The notes under the pieces were generated by a model that worked only from the letters and a program-made list of their open reading frames with translations, did no database searches and was not told where the DNA came from. From an uncultured Helicobacter sp. (GTDB lineage: Bacteria; Campylobacterota; Campylobacteria; Campylobacterales; Helicobacteraceae), in NCBI RefSeq assembly GCF_937906905.1, contig NZ_CALERY010000036.1:1-35212 (forward strand): DNA of 35,212 bases. Reading direction: 5' to 3'. Below, piece by piece: positions 16,900 to 25,446 of this stretch (position 1 is the stretch's first letter; each line of letters starts with the position of its first letter). The position numbers and the translations under genes are program-made.

Positions 16900-16971
16900 A
16901 ATGTTTGTGCCTTTTTTTTAGAATGCCGCCATTATATCGCAACACCCCAATATTTTTCTCTAAAAGGACCA

Positions 16972-18078
16972 ATGATGAAAAGGCGCCAGTTTCTCCAAAC
17001 ACTCGCGATTGCTCCGGCATTTATTGCTTCGGCAAACGCACAGAATCCAGAATCTACCGCCAATCCAAACAGCCTAGATTCTAGCCCAAATACCAAGCAA
17101 GATAGCATGCTTAAAGGAGCAAAGATAGAAGGCAAAGCATCTATTATTGATATTGATAAATGCGATGGGTGTGCGCATTTGCAGACCCCAGCTTGTGTGA
17201 GTGCGTGCAGGGCTAAAAACACATCGCGCTTCCCAGAGCCCATTGAGAATATCCCGCCTTATTTTCCGCGCACAAAATATGAAGACTATTCCAAAAATAG
17301 AGAGGATATTTCACGCCTAACTCCTTATAACTGGACTTATATTGAGCGTGTAGAGGTGGATTCTAAAAGTGTGTTTATCCCTCGGCGCTGCATGCATTGT
17401 GATGACCCCACCTGTCAAAAAATCTGCCCTTTTGGCGTGATTAGCAAGGATAAAAATAATGCAGTGGATATTGATGAGCATTTTTGCTTTGGCGGAGCGA
17501 AGTGCCGAGATGTTTGCCCGTGGGGGATTCCGCAGCGTCAAGCAGGAGTGGGGATTTATCTCAAAATCGCGCCAAAGCTCGCTGGAGGCGGATCGATGTT
17601 TAAATGCGATATGTGTGCGGACTCTCTTGTAATAGGGCAAAAGCCCGCCTGCGAAGCGCAATGCCCCAAAGAAGCAATAATTTTTGATGATAAAAGCAAG
17701 ATTCTAGCACAGCTTGAGAGAGAGCGTAAGAATGGCAAGTTTGTTTATGGAGATACGCAAAATGGCGGCACGAGCACTTTTTATATCTCATCAGTGAGTT
17801 TTGAAAAAATCGATGAGGCGATTGCACAAAAATACGGCGTAGAATCTAGTGCTCAATATGCTAAAAATCCAAAAATGGGACGCCCTCACATGAATGTAGA
17901 GATAAAAAACTTTGTAAGTGGTGATTCTGCGCTTATTAAAACTGCGCTTGCTGCGCCGCTTGTGGGTGTAATAGCAGGTGCGATTGCAGTGGCAAAATCC
18001 AAAACGCCCAAGCCTACACCAAAATCTAAGCTAGATTCTGCAGAATCCACAGAATCTAGCACACAAAGGAGAGGATAA
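16972..18078 (+). CDS. Tat-exported 4Fe-4S ferredoxin-like subunit (FdnH/HybA type)
   Basis: The product begins MMKRRQFLQTLAIAPAF, a twin-arginine signal peptide. It carries four cysteine clusters: CDGC...CVSAC (about 60-80), CMHCDDPTCQKICP, CFGGAKCRDVCP and CDMC...CEAQCP, enough for four 4Fe-4S clusters. A hydrophobic segment near the C-terminus (about 323-340) probably anchors it in the membrane. This is the layout of FdnH/HybA electron-transfer subunits of periplasmic oxidoreductases. AAAAGGA (16962-16968) sets the start at 16972 or 16975; a longer in-frame reading back to 16789 has no ribosome-binding site and lacks the Tat start. The final 30 residues are Pro/Ser-rich. It overlaps the cytochrome b gene by one base. 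No molybdopterin subunit is present nearby. Confidence 0.85.
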   Translation: MMKRRQFLQTLAIAPAFIASANAQNPESTANPNSLDSSPNTKQDSMLKGAKIEGKASIIDIDKCDGCAHLQTPACVSACRAKNTSRFPEPIENIPPYFPRTKYEDYSKNREDISRLTPYNWTYIERVEVDSKSVFIPRRCMHCDDPTCQKICPFGVISKDKNNAVDIDEHFCFGGAKCRDVCPWGIPQRQAGVGIYLKIAPKLAGGGSMFKCDMCADSLVIGQKPACEAQCPKEAIIFDDKSKILAQLERERKNGKFVYGDTQNGGTSTFYISSVSFEKIDEAIAQKYGVESSAQYAKNPKMGRPHMNVEIKNFVSGDSALIKTALAAPLVGVIAGAIAVAKSKTPKPTPKSKLDSAESTESSTQRRG

Positions 18079-18797
18079 TGAAAGCTGCAAATATAACCCC
18101 TCAAGACTCCTGCAAGGTGCGAGTGCATAAGCAAGAGGCAAAAATCCTGCGCCAAAGTCTGCAAAATAGAATTACACACTGGGGCATTGCATTGAGCTGT
18201 TTTGTGCTTATTTTTAGCGGAATCTTGCAAATGCCAATTTCCAAACGCTACATGCTTAATGAGCTGCCCCTAATGGGCTGGAGCGGAGACTATCATATCA
18301 GCCTTATTGTGCATTATTTGGGCGCTGCAGCCTTGCTATTTTTTGTGTTTTTACATTTGAGCTTTCATGTCGCTAGGCGTGAGTTTGATATCCTACCGCA
18401 AAAAGGCGATGTGAAAAAAAGCTTGCAAATTATGAAAGCAATGATATTTGACGGAGAGGAGCCACCAAGTGGCAAATATCTCCCCGAGCAAAAGCTCGCG
18501 TATGTTGGTATTGGTGGGGTAATTTTGCTGCTGGTGATTACTGGAGTGGTGAAAACTTTTAAAAACTTAGCAGGGTTTAATTTGAGCGATGGGGTGTATT
18601 TTTGGAGTGCGCAGCTACATAATCTTGGGCTAATACTGCTTATCCTCGGTATTATTGCGCATTTGGGTGCGTTTATCTTCAAGCCCAATCGCAAGCTTTT
18701 GCCCTCAATGTTTAGTGGCAAGGTGGAGAGAGAGTATGCTACACATCGCCATGGTTTGTGGGATTTCGAGGCAGAATCTACTGATAAGACTCTATAA
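18078..18797 (+). CDS. Cytochrome b subunit (formate dehydrogenase gamma-like)
   Basis: This encodes a 239-residue di-haem cytochrome b of the FdnI/hydrogenase cytochrome b type, passing electrons between the periplasmic Fe-S protein and the quinone pool. Four hydrophobic helices are visible, with candidate haem-ligand histidines in ITHWGIALS (helix 1), HYLGAAALL and FLHLSFHVAR (helix 2), and AQLHNLGLILL and IAHLGAF (helix 4). A conserved-type loop DGEEPPSGKYLPEQKLAY follows helix 2. It shares one base with the Fe-S gene stop and is followed by a GGAGG site for the third gene. Enzyme identity stays open without a catalytic subunit. Confidence 0.85.
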   Translation: MKAANITPQDSCKVRVHKQEAKILRQSLQNRITHWGIALSCFVLIFSGILQMPISKRYMLNELPLMGWSGDYHISLIVHYLGAAALLFFVFLHLSFHVARREFDILPQKGDVKKSLQIMKAMIFDGEEPPSGKYLPEQKLAYVGIGGVILLLVITGVVKTFKNLAGFNLSDGVYFWSAQLHNLGLILLILGIIAHLGAFIFKPNRKLLPSMFSGKVEREYATHRHGLWDFEAESTDKTL

Positions 18798-18815
18798 GAC
18801 TTTTGGAGGTAAGCA

Positions 18816-20027
18816 ATGAATCTAGATTCCACGCATATATTAGAGAATACCAGCACGCCACACAAGCAGCCCTCCAAACTCGCTGCACTACCTTTGGCGC
18901 TTTTTGCCTCTGTTATGGGCTTTGTGGGGCTAGGCTTAGCGCTTAAAAAGGCAGCCATGATTTCAGGCTTTAGTGCACAATCTAGCGCTCATGCTATACA
19001 AGCTGCACAGGCGCTAGATTCCACCCAGAATCTTTGGCATGATATTTTTTATTATCTTAGCTTTGGCTCCGTGGTGTTGGGGCTAGTAATATTTGGCTGC
19101 CTGCTGGTGTGCTACATAGGGAAAGCGATAAGGCATTTTGACGAATTTAAGGGCGATGCTACACATCAAGTCAAAATCAACTTTCTCTCCACCATTCCTA
19201 TTGGGGCGCTGCTGCTTGTGGCGTATTTTGGGGATATGTTGCTTTTGCTACATGTGGATTCTACACCAGAATCCATGGATTCTGCGGTGGTAAGTTCTGC
19301 ACCCTTTTGGTTTTATATTACCATGCTTGTGATTTTTTACCTTGCTGCTGTCTTGCAGCTAGGGTTTTCGCTATATGTAATGCGCTTTTGGTTTAAGAAC
19401 CCCATGAAAATGAGCTTGCTCTCTCCGGCATGGTTCATTCCAATCGTTGGCAATCTCATTGTGCCTGTAAGTGGGATAAAACTGCTAGAATCTTATGACT
19501 TCATGCGTGAGCAGGGCGCTTTGACTTCAAGCATAGATTCGGTGCGAGATTTATTCCTGCTCGCCCCACCTACTGATATGCTGCTGTTCTTTTTTAGTAT
19601 TGGCTGCTTTTTTTGGCTGGTTTTGTGTGTGCTGGTGATGGGACGCCTGATTTTTGAACAGAGTTTAGAGTCTAAATTTATCCCCACACTTTTTATTTTT
19701 ATCGCGCCTCCAAGCGTGTTTGTGCTGGATTTTACACTGCTTTTTGGCTCTAGTGCATTATCCACCCCTTTGGTGCTTATGGTTTATTATATCGCGCTCT
19801 TTTTCGCACTTTTGCTTTTGGCACTAAGTAAGATATTTTTGAAGCTTGGCTTTGCTCCTTCTTGGTGGGCTTTTACCTTTCCGCTTTGCGCCTTTAGCCT
19901 GGCAAGCTTTGAATGTGGTTATATGTGGCTGGGCTTTTTTGCGCTTTTTGGAGCATTTTGTGCGGTGGTGTTTGTTGGTATCAAAACGCTTCAAGCACTT
20001 GCAAATGGTAGTATTTTTAGAGAGTAG
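18816..20027 (+). CDS. SLAC1/TehA-family (TDT) anion channel or transporter
   Basis: This encodes a 403-residue integral membrane protein with about ten helices. The segments LPLALFASVMGFVGLGLALK, SPAWFIPIVGNLIVPVSG and TLFIFIAPPSVFVL match the order and character of the TehA/SLAC1 (C4-dicarboxylate, tellurite-resistance, sulfite-exporter) family. These carry small anions such as chloride, nitrate, sulfite or dicarboxylates. TTGGAGGTAAGC gives a strong ribosome-binding site. It is the last gene of the Fe-S/cytochrome b cluster, which suggests that the substrate or product of the electron-transfer chain is an anion moved by this protein; the identity is not readable. The N-terminus has a DS-rich hydrophilic insert. 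Confidence 0.85.
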   Translation: MNLDSTHILENTSTPHKQPSKLAALPLALFASVMGFVGLGLALKKAAMISGFSAQSSAHAIQAAQALDSTQNLWHDIFYYLSFGSVVLGLVIFGCLLVCYIGKAIRHFDEFKGDATHQVKINFLSTIPIGALLLVAYFGDMLLLLHVDSTPESMDSAVVSSAPFWFYITMLVIFYLAAVLQLGFSLYVMRFWFKNPMKMSLLSPAWFIPIVGNLIVPVSGIKLLESYDFMREQGALTSSIDSVRDLFLLAPPTDMLLFFFSIGCFFWLVLCVLVMGRLIFEQSLESKFIPTLFIFIAPPSVFVLDFTLLFGSSALSTPLVLMVYYIALFFALLLLALSKIFLKLGFAPSWWAFTFPLCAFSLASFECGYMWLGFFALFGAFCAVVFVGIKTLQALANGSIFRE

Positions 20028-20099
20028 AATCTAGCAAGCTAGTGGAGGTAAATCTCAAGAATACAGACTATATTGGGGTTTTAAGTGTGCGTGGATTTA

Positions 20100-20108
20100 T
20101 GCTACAAT
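20100..20108 (+). promoter_or_regulatory. Extended -10 promoter for gltX
   Basis: TG-C-TACAAT lies 53 bases before the gltX ATG and likely drives the gltX-yggT-slt unit. It is the same word found on the reverse strand before fliR and aroQ. Confidence 0.6.
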
Positions 20109-20161
20109 GCGCCGGTTTAGAACATCATATTTTAGGCATAAATCCCCAATAAAGGTTCTCC

Positions 20162-21478
20162 ATGCTTCGTTTTGCACCTTCTCCTACCGGTGATATGCAC
20201 ATTGGCAATCTGCGTGCCGCTATTTTCAACTATATCCTTGCTAAGCAGCGTGGCGAACGCTTTCTTATCCGCATAGAGGATACGGATTTCACGCGTAATA
20301 TCGAGGGTAAAGACAAAGAGATTTTGCAGATTCTCACACTATTTGGGCTATTGTGGGACGATTTGGTCTATCAAAGTGCCAATTTCCCCTACCACCGCCA
20401 GCTTGCCCAGAAGCTCATCGATGAGGGCAAGGCATTTTACTGCTACTGCTCCAAAGAGTTCCTAGAATCTAAAAAAGCCCAGGCAATCGAGCAAAAGCGC
20501 GCATTTCGCTATGATGAGAGTTGGGCGGAATGTGAGAAGTCCAGCGGCAAGCCTCCTGTGGTGCGCCTACGAAAAAGCCTAGAATCTATCTCTTACACCG
20601 ATAGTATCAAAGGGGAGCTAAGATTTGCACCAAATGAGCTTGATAGCTTTGTGATTATGCGAGAAGATGGCGTGCCTACTTATAATTTCGCCTGCGCGTG
20701 CGATGATATGCTCTATGATATTAGCGCGATTGTGCGCGGTGAGGATCATACGAGCAACACGCCCAAGCAGATTATGGTGCATAGGGCACTAGGCTATGAG
20801 CGCGAGATTGAGTATGCGCATCTACCTATAATCCTAGGAGAAAGTGGCAAAAAGATGAGCAAGCGCGATAGCGCTTCAAGCGTAGCGTGGCTACTGGAGC
20901 AGGGGTTTTTACCAAGTGCAATTTGTAACTATCTTATCGGTATGGGAAATCACACACCTTGCGAGATTTTCACACTTCAAGACGCACTTGAATGGTTCAA
21001 GCTAGAGTCGCTTGCTAAATCCCCAGTGCGCTTTGATCTAGCGCGCTTGCGCTTTGTCAATCACGCGCATTTGGAGCGTCTAGGCGATAGAGATCTCGCT
21101 CTGCTACTTGAGCGCGAAGATGAAAGTGTAGGCGCGCTGGCTAGAATCTATCTCGAGGAGGCAAGCACGCTTAATGAGCTACGCGAAAAAGTGGAGAGAA
21201 TCTTTGCCAAAAAGGATATAAAAACACTCTATGAGGGGCAGGATTTCTCGAAAGAATGCGAGATACTAGTGCGCGCACTTAAGCAGATTGCACCAAATGC
21301 ACCACTGAAGTATGAGGAGTTTAAGGTTCAAGTGCAGGAGAGCAGCGGGCTTAAGGGGAAAGGATTTTTCAAGGCACTTAGGATTTTGCTCACAGGGGCA
21401 AGTCATGGACCAGATCTTGCCATGCTCTATCCACTACTGCGCCCATATTTGCAAATGGTTGTAGAGATTGTGGATTAG
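20162..21478 (+). CDS. gltX: Glutamyl-tRNA synthetase (GltX2-type, tRNA-Gln charging)
   Basis: This encodes a 438-residue class I glutamyl-tRNA synthetase. The HIGH motif appears as PSPTGDMHIGN (residues 5-15) and the KMSKS motif as GKKMSKRD (about 228-235); CYCSKEF marks part of the zinc-like insertion. The neighbours yggT and slt match the context of H. pylori HP0643, the second enzyme (GluRS2) that charges tRNA-Gln with glutamate for later amidation by GatCAB. I therefore favour the GltX2 role, by synteny and not by residue comparison. A second gltX elsewhere in the genome would be expected. The start is a clear ATG with an extended -10 promoter upstream. Confidence 0.92.
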   Translation: MLRFAPSPTGDMHIGNLRAAIFNYILAKQRGERFLIRIEDTDFTRNIEGKDKEILQILTLFGLLWDDLVYQSANFPYHRQLAQKLIDEGKAFYCYCSKEFLESKKAQAIEQKRAFRYDESWAECEKSSGKPPVVRLRKSLESISYTDSIKGELRFAPNELDSFVIMREDGVPTYNFACACDDMLYDISAIVRGEDHTSNTPKQIMVHRALGYEREIEYAHLPIILGESGKKMSKRDSASSVAWLLEQGFLPSAICNYLIGMGNHTPCEIFTLQDALEWFKLESLAKSPVRFDLARLRFVNHAHLERLGDRDLALLLEREDESVGALARIYLEEASTLNELREKVERIFAKKDIKTLYEGQDFSKECEILVRALKQIAPNAPLKYEEFKVQVQESSGLKGKGFFKALRILLTGASHGPDLAMLYPLLRPYLQMVVEIVD

Positions 21479-21538
21479 GGTTTGTGTATATTAAAGTGCG
21501 CTAGATTCTGGAAAAGGTTTTTTAAGTAAGGAAAAAAT

Positions 21539-21829
21539 ATGGGTATTGTGATTATGTCGTTTGCCAATGTGATCCACATGCTGTTGTGGGTGTATATGTG
21601 GGTATTGATTATTGCGGTGTTTCTTAGCTGGGTGCGCCCAGATCCTAGCAACCCTATCGTCCAAGTAATTTATCGCTTAAGCTACCCGGTGCTGGATTTT
21701 GCACGCAGGAAGCTTGGGTTTCTTGTGATAAATGGTGTGGATCTCTCCCCGATAGCAGTGATTATTGCGCTACAGATTCTCGATCAGCTTCTTATAGGGC
21801 TACTAAGCAAGCTGGCTAACATGATGTAG
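21539..21829 (+). CDS. YggT family membrane protein
   Basis: This encodes a 96-residue membrane protein of the YggT family. Two hydrophobic helices flank the conserved turn FLSWVRPDPSNPIVQVIYRL, followed by a charged loop and PVLDFARRKLG. Its function is not firmly known; homologues have been linked to cell division and osmotic or cation stress. It lies between gltX and slt as in H. pylori (HP0644). AAGGA-like bases at 21528-21532 support the ATG at 21539; an inner ATG at 21554 is an alternative. Confidence 0.88.
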   Translation: MGIVIMSFANVIHMLLWVYMWVLIIAVFLSWVRPDPSNPIVQVIYRLSYPVLDFARRKLGFLVINGVDLSPIAVIIALQILDQLLIGLLSKLANMM

Positions 21830-21863
21830 TGTGCGAAAGTATAAAAAGCGTCAAGGAAATAGT

Positions 21864-23603
21864 GTGAAGACAAGTCTAAAAAGAAGCGCGAAATGGATAT
21901 TGCTTGCGTGTGTATCGTGTGCAACTCTACAAGCCAAGCCGTTGCTCACTCTAAAAGAGCTAGAGTCCAAACCCAAGGGTATTGTGCGTGATTTTTATAT
22001 CTGGGAATTTATCAGCGATAAAGACACGAGCTTGAAGGATTCTATCAAGGCATTCAAGCTTGCATTTATAGAATCTCCCAAGCTAAAATCCGCCCTACAC
22101 GCCAAGGGCTACCACGAGGAAATCCCCAAGAATCTAAAATGCGCCAAACTCACGCTCGCAGAACTCATTAAGCAAGATAGCGAGTGTATCGTCTTTGGGC
22201 TAAAGCTCGCAGAAGTGCCAAATATGGACGCAGCTACACTTGCGATTATTGAAAAAAAACTTAGTCAAAATAGTATGGCTGACTCTGCTAGCACTTCAGG
22301 CGGTGTGCTCTCCAAGGATTCTAGCACCACCACTCCTGCTAGCACTCTCCCTGCTCAAGCGCCAAATTTATTGAAAAAAATCCGTATTCTCCGCGCACCA
22401 AACATTGCCCAGGCAATGTTTGCCAGTGATGCGCAGATATTTGCTGAAATCTTTAATGCGCTTCCTTATAAGCAAAAGCTTGCGATTTTTGCCCAGCATA
22501 TCAATTCAAAGTCATTACAAAAGCTCGCTAATGAGAATAAACATGCGTTTAATCGCGTGCTACAAAGCATTATTCTTGATAATTCCTTTGCTAGTTTTAA
22601 AAAAGCACTCGCACATGCCAATATTACGCGCTCTGATAGTGCGACATTTTTTCTGCTAGGTATCAATGAAATCATGCTAGGCGGTGCGAAAAGTAGGGCT
22701 CTGGAGTATTTCGAGCGATCCAGAAATACAGCGATTGATCCATTCTATAAAGATCGTGCGATATTTTGGCAATACCTTGTGAGTGGGAGCAGGGCGTTTT
22801 TACATGATTTGCAGCTAAGCACATTTGTAGATGTATTTTCAATCTATGCCAATCAACAGCTAAAAACCACACCAAACTACAAAATCGTCTCTGGGTTTGA
22901 TGGTCTAGTGGTGAAAAAACCTCCGCTTGATATTAGCGATCCATTTGCTTGGCAGATCGCGCGCGATGGAATTGGCGCGATTAAAGACCCTAAACTCTAT
23001 GAAGAAGCCACGACTAAATTCTATACCCCAGCGACAATCCCTCACCTAGCGCACTTTAGCAACCGCATAACAAAATATTCCACAAATTACTACATCATGC
23101 CCTATGTGGATTTGGTGCAGTGGCGCGATGATGACCAAAAGGCTATGGCACTTGCGATTGCTAAGCAAGAAAGCCACTTTATCCCAGCTCTAGTTTCGCG
23201 CTCCTATGCGCTTGGTATGATGCAGATTATGCCTTTTAATGTGCAGCCATTCGCCAAAAAGCTTGGACTTAGCGATGTGGGACTTGAGGATATGTTTAAG
23301 CCCGAGATGGCATATAGGTTTGGGAATCTGTTTTTAGATGAGCTAAATGCGGAGTTTAAGCACCCGCTTTTTGTCGCGTATGCGTATAATGGCGGTCCGG
23401 GATTCTGGCGCAGGACTCTGCAAAAAGGCAAGCTATTTGTAAAAAATCGCAAATATGAGCCCTGGCTCTCTATGGAGCTAATTGCCAATGAAGAGCCTAG
23501 ATTCTATGGTATGAAAGTTATTGCAAACTACATCACCTATCAAGAGCTTTTAGGACATAAAGTGGATTTAGAATCCTTACTCAAGCAGACTCTACGCTAC
23601 TAG
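21864..23603 (+). CDS. slt: Soluble lytic murein transglycosylase
   Basis: This encodes a periplasmic lytic transglycosylase that cleaves peptidoglycan with formation of 1,6-anhydro-muropeptides. A signal peptide (KTSLKRSAKWILLACVSCA, cut near LQA) precedes a helical superhelix domain. The catalytic domain near the C-terminus has AIAKQESHFIP (catalytic Glu in QES), GMMQIMPFN and AYNGGPGFW. I chose the GTG at 21864 because AAGGAA (21853-21858) lies five bases before it; a GTG at 21831 would add 11 residues but has no such site. A Ser/Thr-rich insert occurs near residues 135-165. Homologous to HP0645 of H. pylori by context. Confidence 0.93.
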   Translation: MKTSLKRSAKWILLACVSCATLQAKPLLTLKELESKPKGIVRDFYIWEFISDKDTSLKDSIKAFKLAFIESPKLKSALHAKGYHEEIPKNLKCAKLTLAELIKQDSECIVFGLKLAEVPNMDAATLAIIEKKLSQNSMADSASTSGGVLSKDSSTTTPASTLPAQAPNLLKKIRILRAPNIAQAMFASDAQIFAEIFNALPYKQKLAIFAQHINSKSLQKLANENKHAFNRVLQSIILDNSFASFKKALAHANITRSDSATFFLLGINEIMLGGAKSRALEYFERSRNTAIDPFYKDRAIFWQYLVSGSRAFLHDLQLSTFVDVFSIYANQQLKTTPNYKIVSGFDGLVVKKPPLDISDPFAWQIARDGIGAIKDPKLYEEATTKFYTPATIPHLAHFSNRITKYSTNYYIMPYVDLVQWRDDDQKAMALAIAKQESHFIPALVSRSYALGMMQIMPFNVQPFAKKLGLSDVGLEDMFKPEMAYRFGNLFLDELNAEFKHPLFVAYAYNGGPGFWRRTLQKGKLFVKNRKYEPWLSMELIANEEPRFYGMKVIANYITYQELLGHKVDLESLLKQTLRY

Positions 23604-23681
23604 AGGCTAGGAGTTTTGCACGATAGGTCTAGCTAGAATCTATATGGCTTGTAATTTGCGTTGTTTTTAAAATTGTTTTTG

Positions 23682-23697
23682 TTTTTTTTTTTTTTTT
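23682..23697 (+). repeat. Poly-T tract (T16) at a promoter
   Basis: Sixteen T run up to the TG of the extended -10 for the downstream lipoprotein gene. Homopolymers of this length slip during replication in Helicobacter, so the promoter spacing could vary between cells. Confidence 0.8.
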
Positions 23698-23705
23698 GAT
23701 ATACT
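23697..23705 (+). promoter_or_regulatory. Extended -10 promoter for the TRL-like gene
   Basis: TG-A-TATACT directly abuts the T16 tract, giving a predicted transcript start near 23712 and a leader of about 107 bases. Confidence 0.6.
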
Positions 23706-23710
23706 AAGAT

Positions 23711-23796
23711 TCTGCCCAATTTTTGGGGATTATCAGCGCTGTATAGGACAGCATGGAAGTGCTGTAAAACGCTATATCTTGCTTGATTTGGGCAGA
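23711..23796 (+). ncRNA. Candidate structured 5' leader RNA of the TRL-like gene
   Basis: TCTGCCCAA (23711-23719) is perfectly complementary to TTGGGCAGA (23788-23796), closing a domain that begins at the predicted transcript start. Inside, TATAG (23742-23746) can pair with CTATA (23772-23776), and ACAGCA (23748-23753) with TGCTGT (23760-23765) around a TGGAAG loop. The nested arms suggest a folded leader, a riboswitch-like regulator or a processed small RNA. No known family is recognised. Confidence 0.5.
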
Positions 23797-23818
23797 AAAT
23801 TTATCGTAAAGGGTTTTT

Positions 23819-24133
23819 ATGAAAAAGCTTTTCTTGACAACTTTGAGCTTAGGCGTGGCAGTAGCGCTATTCTCTGGCTGTGCAAGCACGGCTCCAGTGG
23901 GCGCGCTCTACACAGACGCAAAGCTTCCTACCACAGCGACTTCTGCAAGCGGTGCTTCTAAAGTGGGCGAGGCGACTTGCACGAGTATCCTAGGGCTTGT
24001 AGCGATGGGTGATTGCTCCGTAGATGCAGCTGCAGAGGCTGGACATATCAGCTCAATCAAGAGCGTAGATTCTAAGGTGTTTAGTATTCTTGGGATTTAC
24101 AGCACTTATACCACAGTTGTCAAAGGCAACTAG
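23819..24133 (+). CDS. TRL-like family lipoprotein
   Basis: This encodes a 104-residue lipoprotein. The signal peptide ends with lipobox LFSGC near residue 21. The mature part contains the hallmarks of the TRL-like family: GALYTDAKLPTTATS, KVGEATCTSILGLVAMGD, AAAEAGHISSIKSVD and ILGIYSTYTTVVKG. The family's function is not established. AAAGGG sits just before the ATG. Upstream lie a T16 tract, an extended -10 and a potentially structured leader, so expression may be both phase-variable and regulated through RNA. A short hairpin with T run follows the gene. Confidence 0.85.
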   Translation: MKKLFLTTLSLGVAVALFSGCASTAPVGALYTDAKLPTTATSASGASKVGEATCTSILGLVAMGDCSVDAAAEAGHISSIKSVDSKVFSILGIYSTYTTVVKGN

Positions 24134-24164
24134 ATTCTGCCCCCTGCTAGATTCTGTGTGAGTC

Positions 24165-24186
24165 TGGCAGGCTTATGCCACTTTTT
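24165..24186 (+). terminator. Rho-independent terminator of the TRL-like gene
   Basis: TGGCA (24165-24169) pairs with TGCCA (24176-24180), followed by C and five T. The stem is short, so this is a moderate candidate, located between convergent genes. Confidence 0.45.
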
Positions 24187-24263
24187 CAAAAATCTGCAGC
24201 TTTGCGCTTCTTGTATTTTGAGGTTTGATGCTCTAGGTTATCTGCTCTGCTTGATTTGATACT

Positions 24264-25427
24264 CTAGCCCAGCACTTCTGCGCGCCCGTTACGCACGACG
24301 ACGAGATCCTCGATTCGCACGCCATATTTGCCTGGTAGATAAATCCCTGGCTCGATAGAAAACACCATGCCATTTTCAATAGTCATCTCACTGCGCCTAG
24401 AAATCACGGGTAATTCATGGATATCAAGCCCTATGCCATGCCCCGTGCTGTGCGAGAAATACCCGCCATAGCCCGCTTTCTCTATCACATCACGCGCGAG
24501 CGCATCAATCTGCTTCCCACTCATTCCGGCGCGTAGATGAGTAATCGCATGCTCTTGGGCTTTGCGAACGATATCGTAGATTTTTTGGAGCTTGGGCTTG
24601 GAAAAATGCTGGGACTTACCAAAATCTATGTGTCCTTGCGACACCACTGCTGTGCGCGTGCAATCCGAGCAGTAGCGTTTGTATTTAACCCCTGCATCTA
24701 CTAGGAGTAAATCCCCCTCATGCAATTCATCATCACAGGGGAGAGCATGAGGCTTGGCAGCATTAGCGTTTATCCCAACAATTGGATTAAAGCTTAGATC
24801 ATATTTGCCATTACGCTCGAGTGCCTGCCGTAGCAGCGCGTGTAGCTTAAACTCTCTAAGTGCGCCAGACTTGCGCGAGTAGAATCTAGATTCTATGGTT
24901 TTAGCAAAGGCTTTATAGGCTTTTTTGTTTAAAGATTGGGATTTGGCGATGAGGGCGACTTGCTCATTGGTTTTGATAAGGCGGATATGTTGGTGGAAGT
25001 TTGGCATACCATGCAGGGTGCATTCTGGCACCTCTTTGCGCAGTCGCTCAAAATCCCCCACACAAAGCTTACCAGAGTCATAGAGCAGCTCTTTCACTCG
25101 CTCTTTGCGTAGAAGCTCAATCATGGATTCTAGGAGATTATTACTCTGTATAAGTGTGATACCAGGGCGGAGATTCTCGCGTGCTTCAGTCGTGTAGCGA
25201 GAATCTGTGATGAAGATTTTACTAGATTCTGGGCTAGAGTTTGCACCAGAATCCACCCCGCCAGCATCAAGTTTAAGCAAAATCGCATGATCACAGCTAT
25301 ATCCACATTCAAAATACTGCGCACTCTCATCGCTGGTAAAAAAGCTCGCTCTTGCAAGCCTGGCAGAAAAAGTGCTTGGCAAGAGTGCGGGCTGGCTTGC
25401 TAGTAGGGTGCGCAGAGTAGATTCCAT
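24264..25427 (-). CDS. pepQ: M24-family aminopeptidase (Xaa-Pro peptidase type)
   Basis: This encodes a cytoplasmic metallopeptidase of the M24 'pita-bread' family, likely cleaving Xaa-Pro bonds. The metal ligands are visible in order: LLVDAGVKYKRYCSDCTRT (two Asp, about residues 238-250), HSTGHGIGLDIHE (His, about 320), SIEPGIYLPG (Glu) and GVRIEDLVVV (Glu). The N-terminal creatinase-like domain carries a short GVDSGANSSPESSKIF insert rich in DS/ES words. The 387 residues are slightly longer than the H. pylori protein HP1037. It lies 19 bases downstream of aroQ in the same direction; the start site is weak. Confidence 0.9.
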   Translation of the reverse strand: MESTLRTLLASQPALLPSTFSARLARASFFTSDESAQYFECGYSCDHAILLKLDAGGVDSGANSSPESSKIFITDSRYTTEARENLRPGITLIQSNNLLESMIELLRKERVKELLYDSGKLCVGDFERLRKEVPECTLHGMPNFHQHIRLIKTNEQVALIAKSQSLNKKAYKAFAKTIESRFYSRKSGALREFKLHALLRQALERNGKYDLSFNPIVGINANAAKPHALPCDDELHEGDLLLVDAGVKYKRYCSDCTRTAVVSQGHIDFGKSQHFSKPKLQKIYDIVRKAQEHAITHLRAGMSGKQIDALARDVIEKAGYGGYFSHSTGHGIGLDIHELPVISRRSEMTIENGMVFSIEPGIYLPGKYGVRIEDLVVVRNGRAEVLG

Positions 25428-25446
25428 GATTGATCTTTATGTGTGA

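Noticed and set aside
16912..16919. T8 run upstream of the Crp/Fnr gene
   Set aside because: Too short for frequent slippage compared with the T14 and T16 tracts, and no -10 is positioned by it.
16789..16971. In-frame upstream extension of the Fe-S protein gene
   Set aside because: It overlaps the divergent regulator gene, lacks a ribosome-binding site, and would hide the twin-arginine signal peptide that starts at 16972/16975.
18365..18958. Minus-strand frame of about 197 residues across cytochrome b and SLAC1-family genes
   Set aside because: It spans two well-supported genes on the other strand and resembles a reverse-complement artefact of membrane codons.
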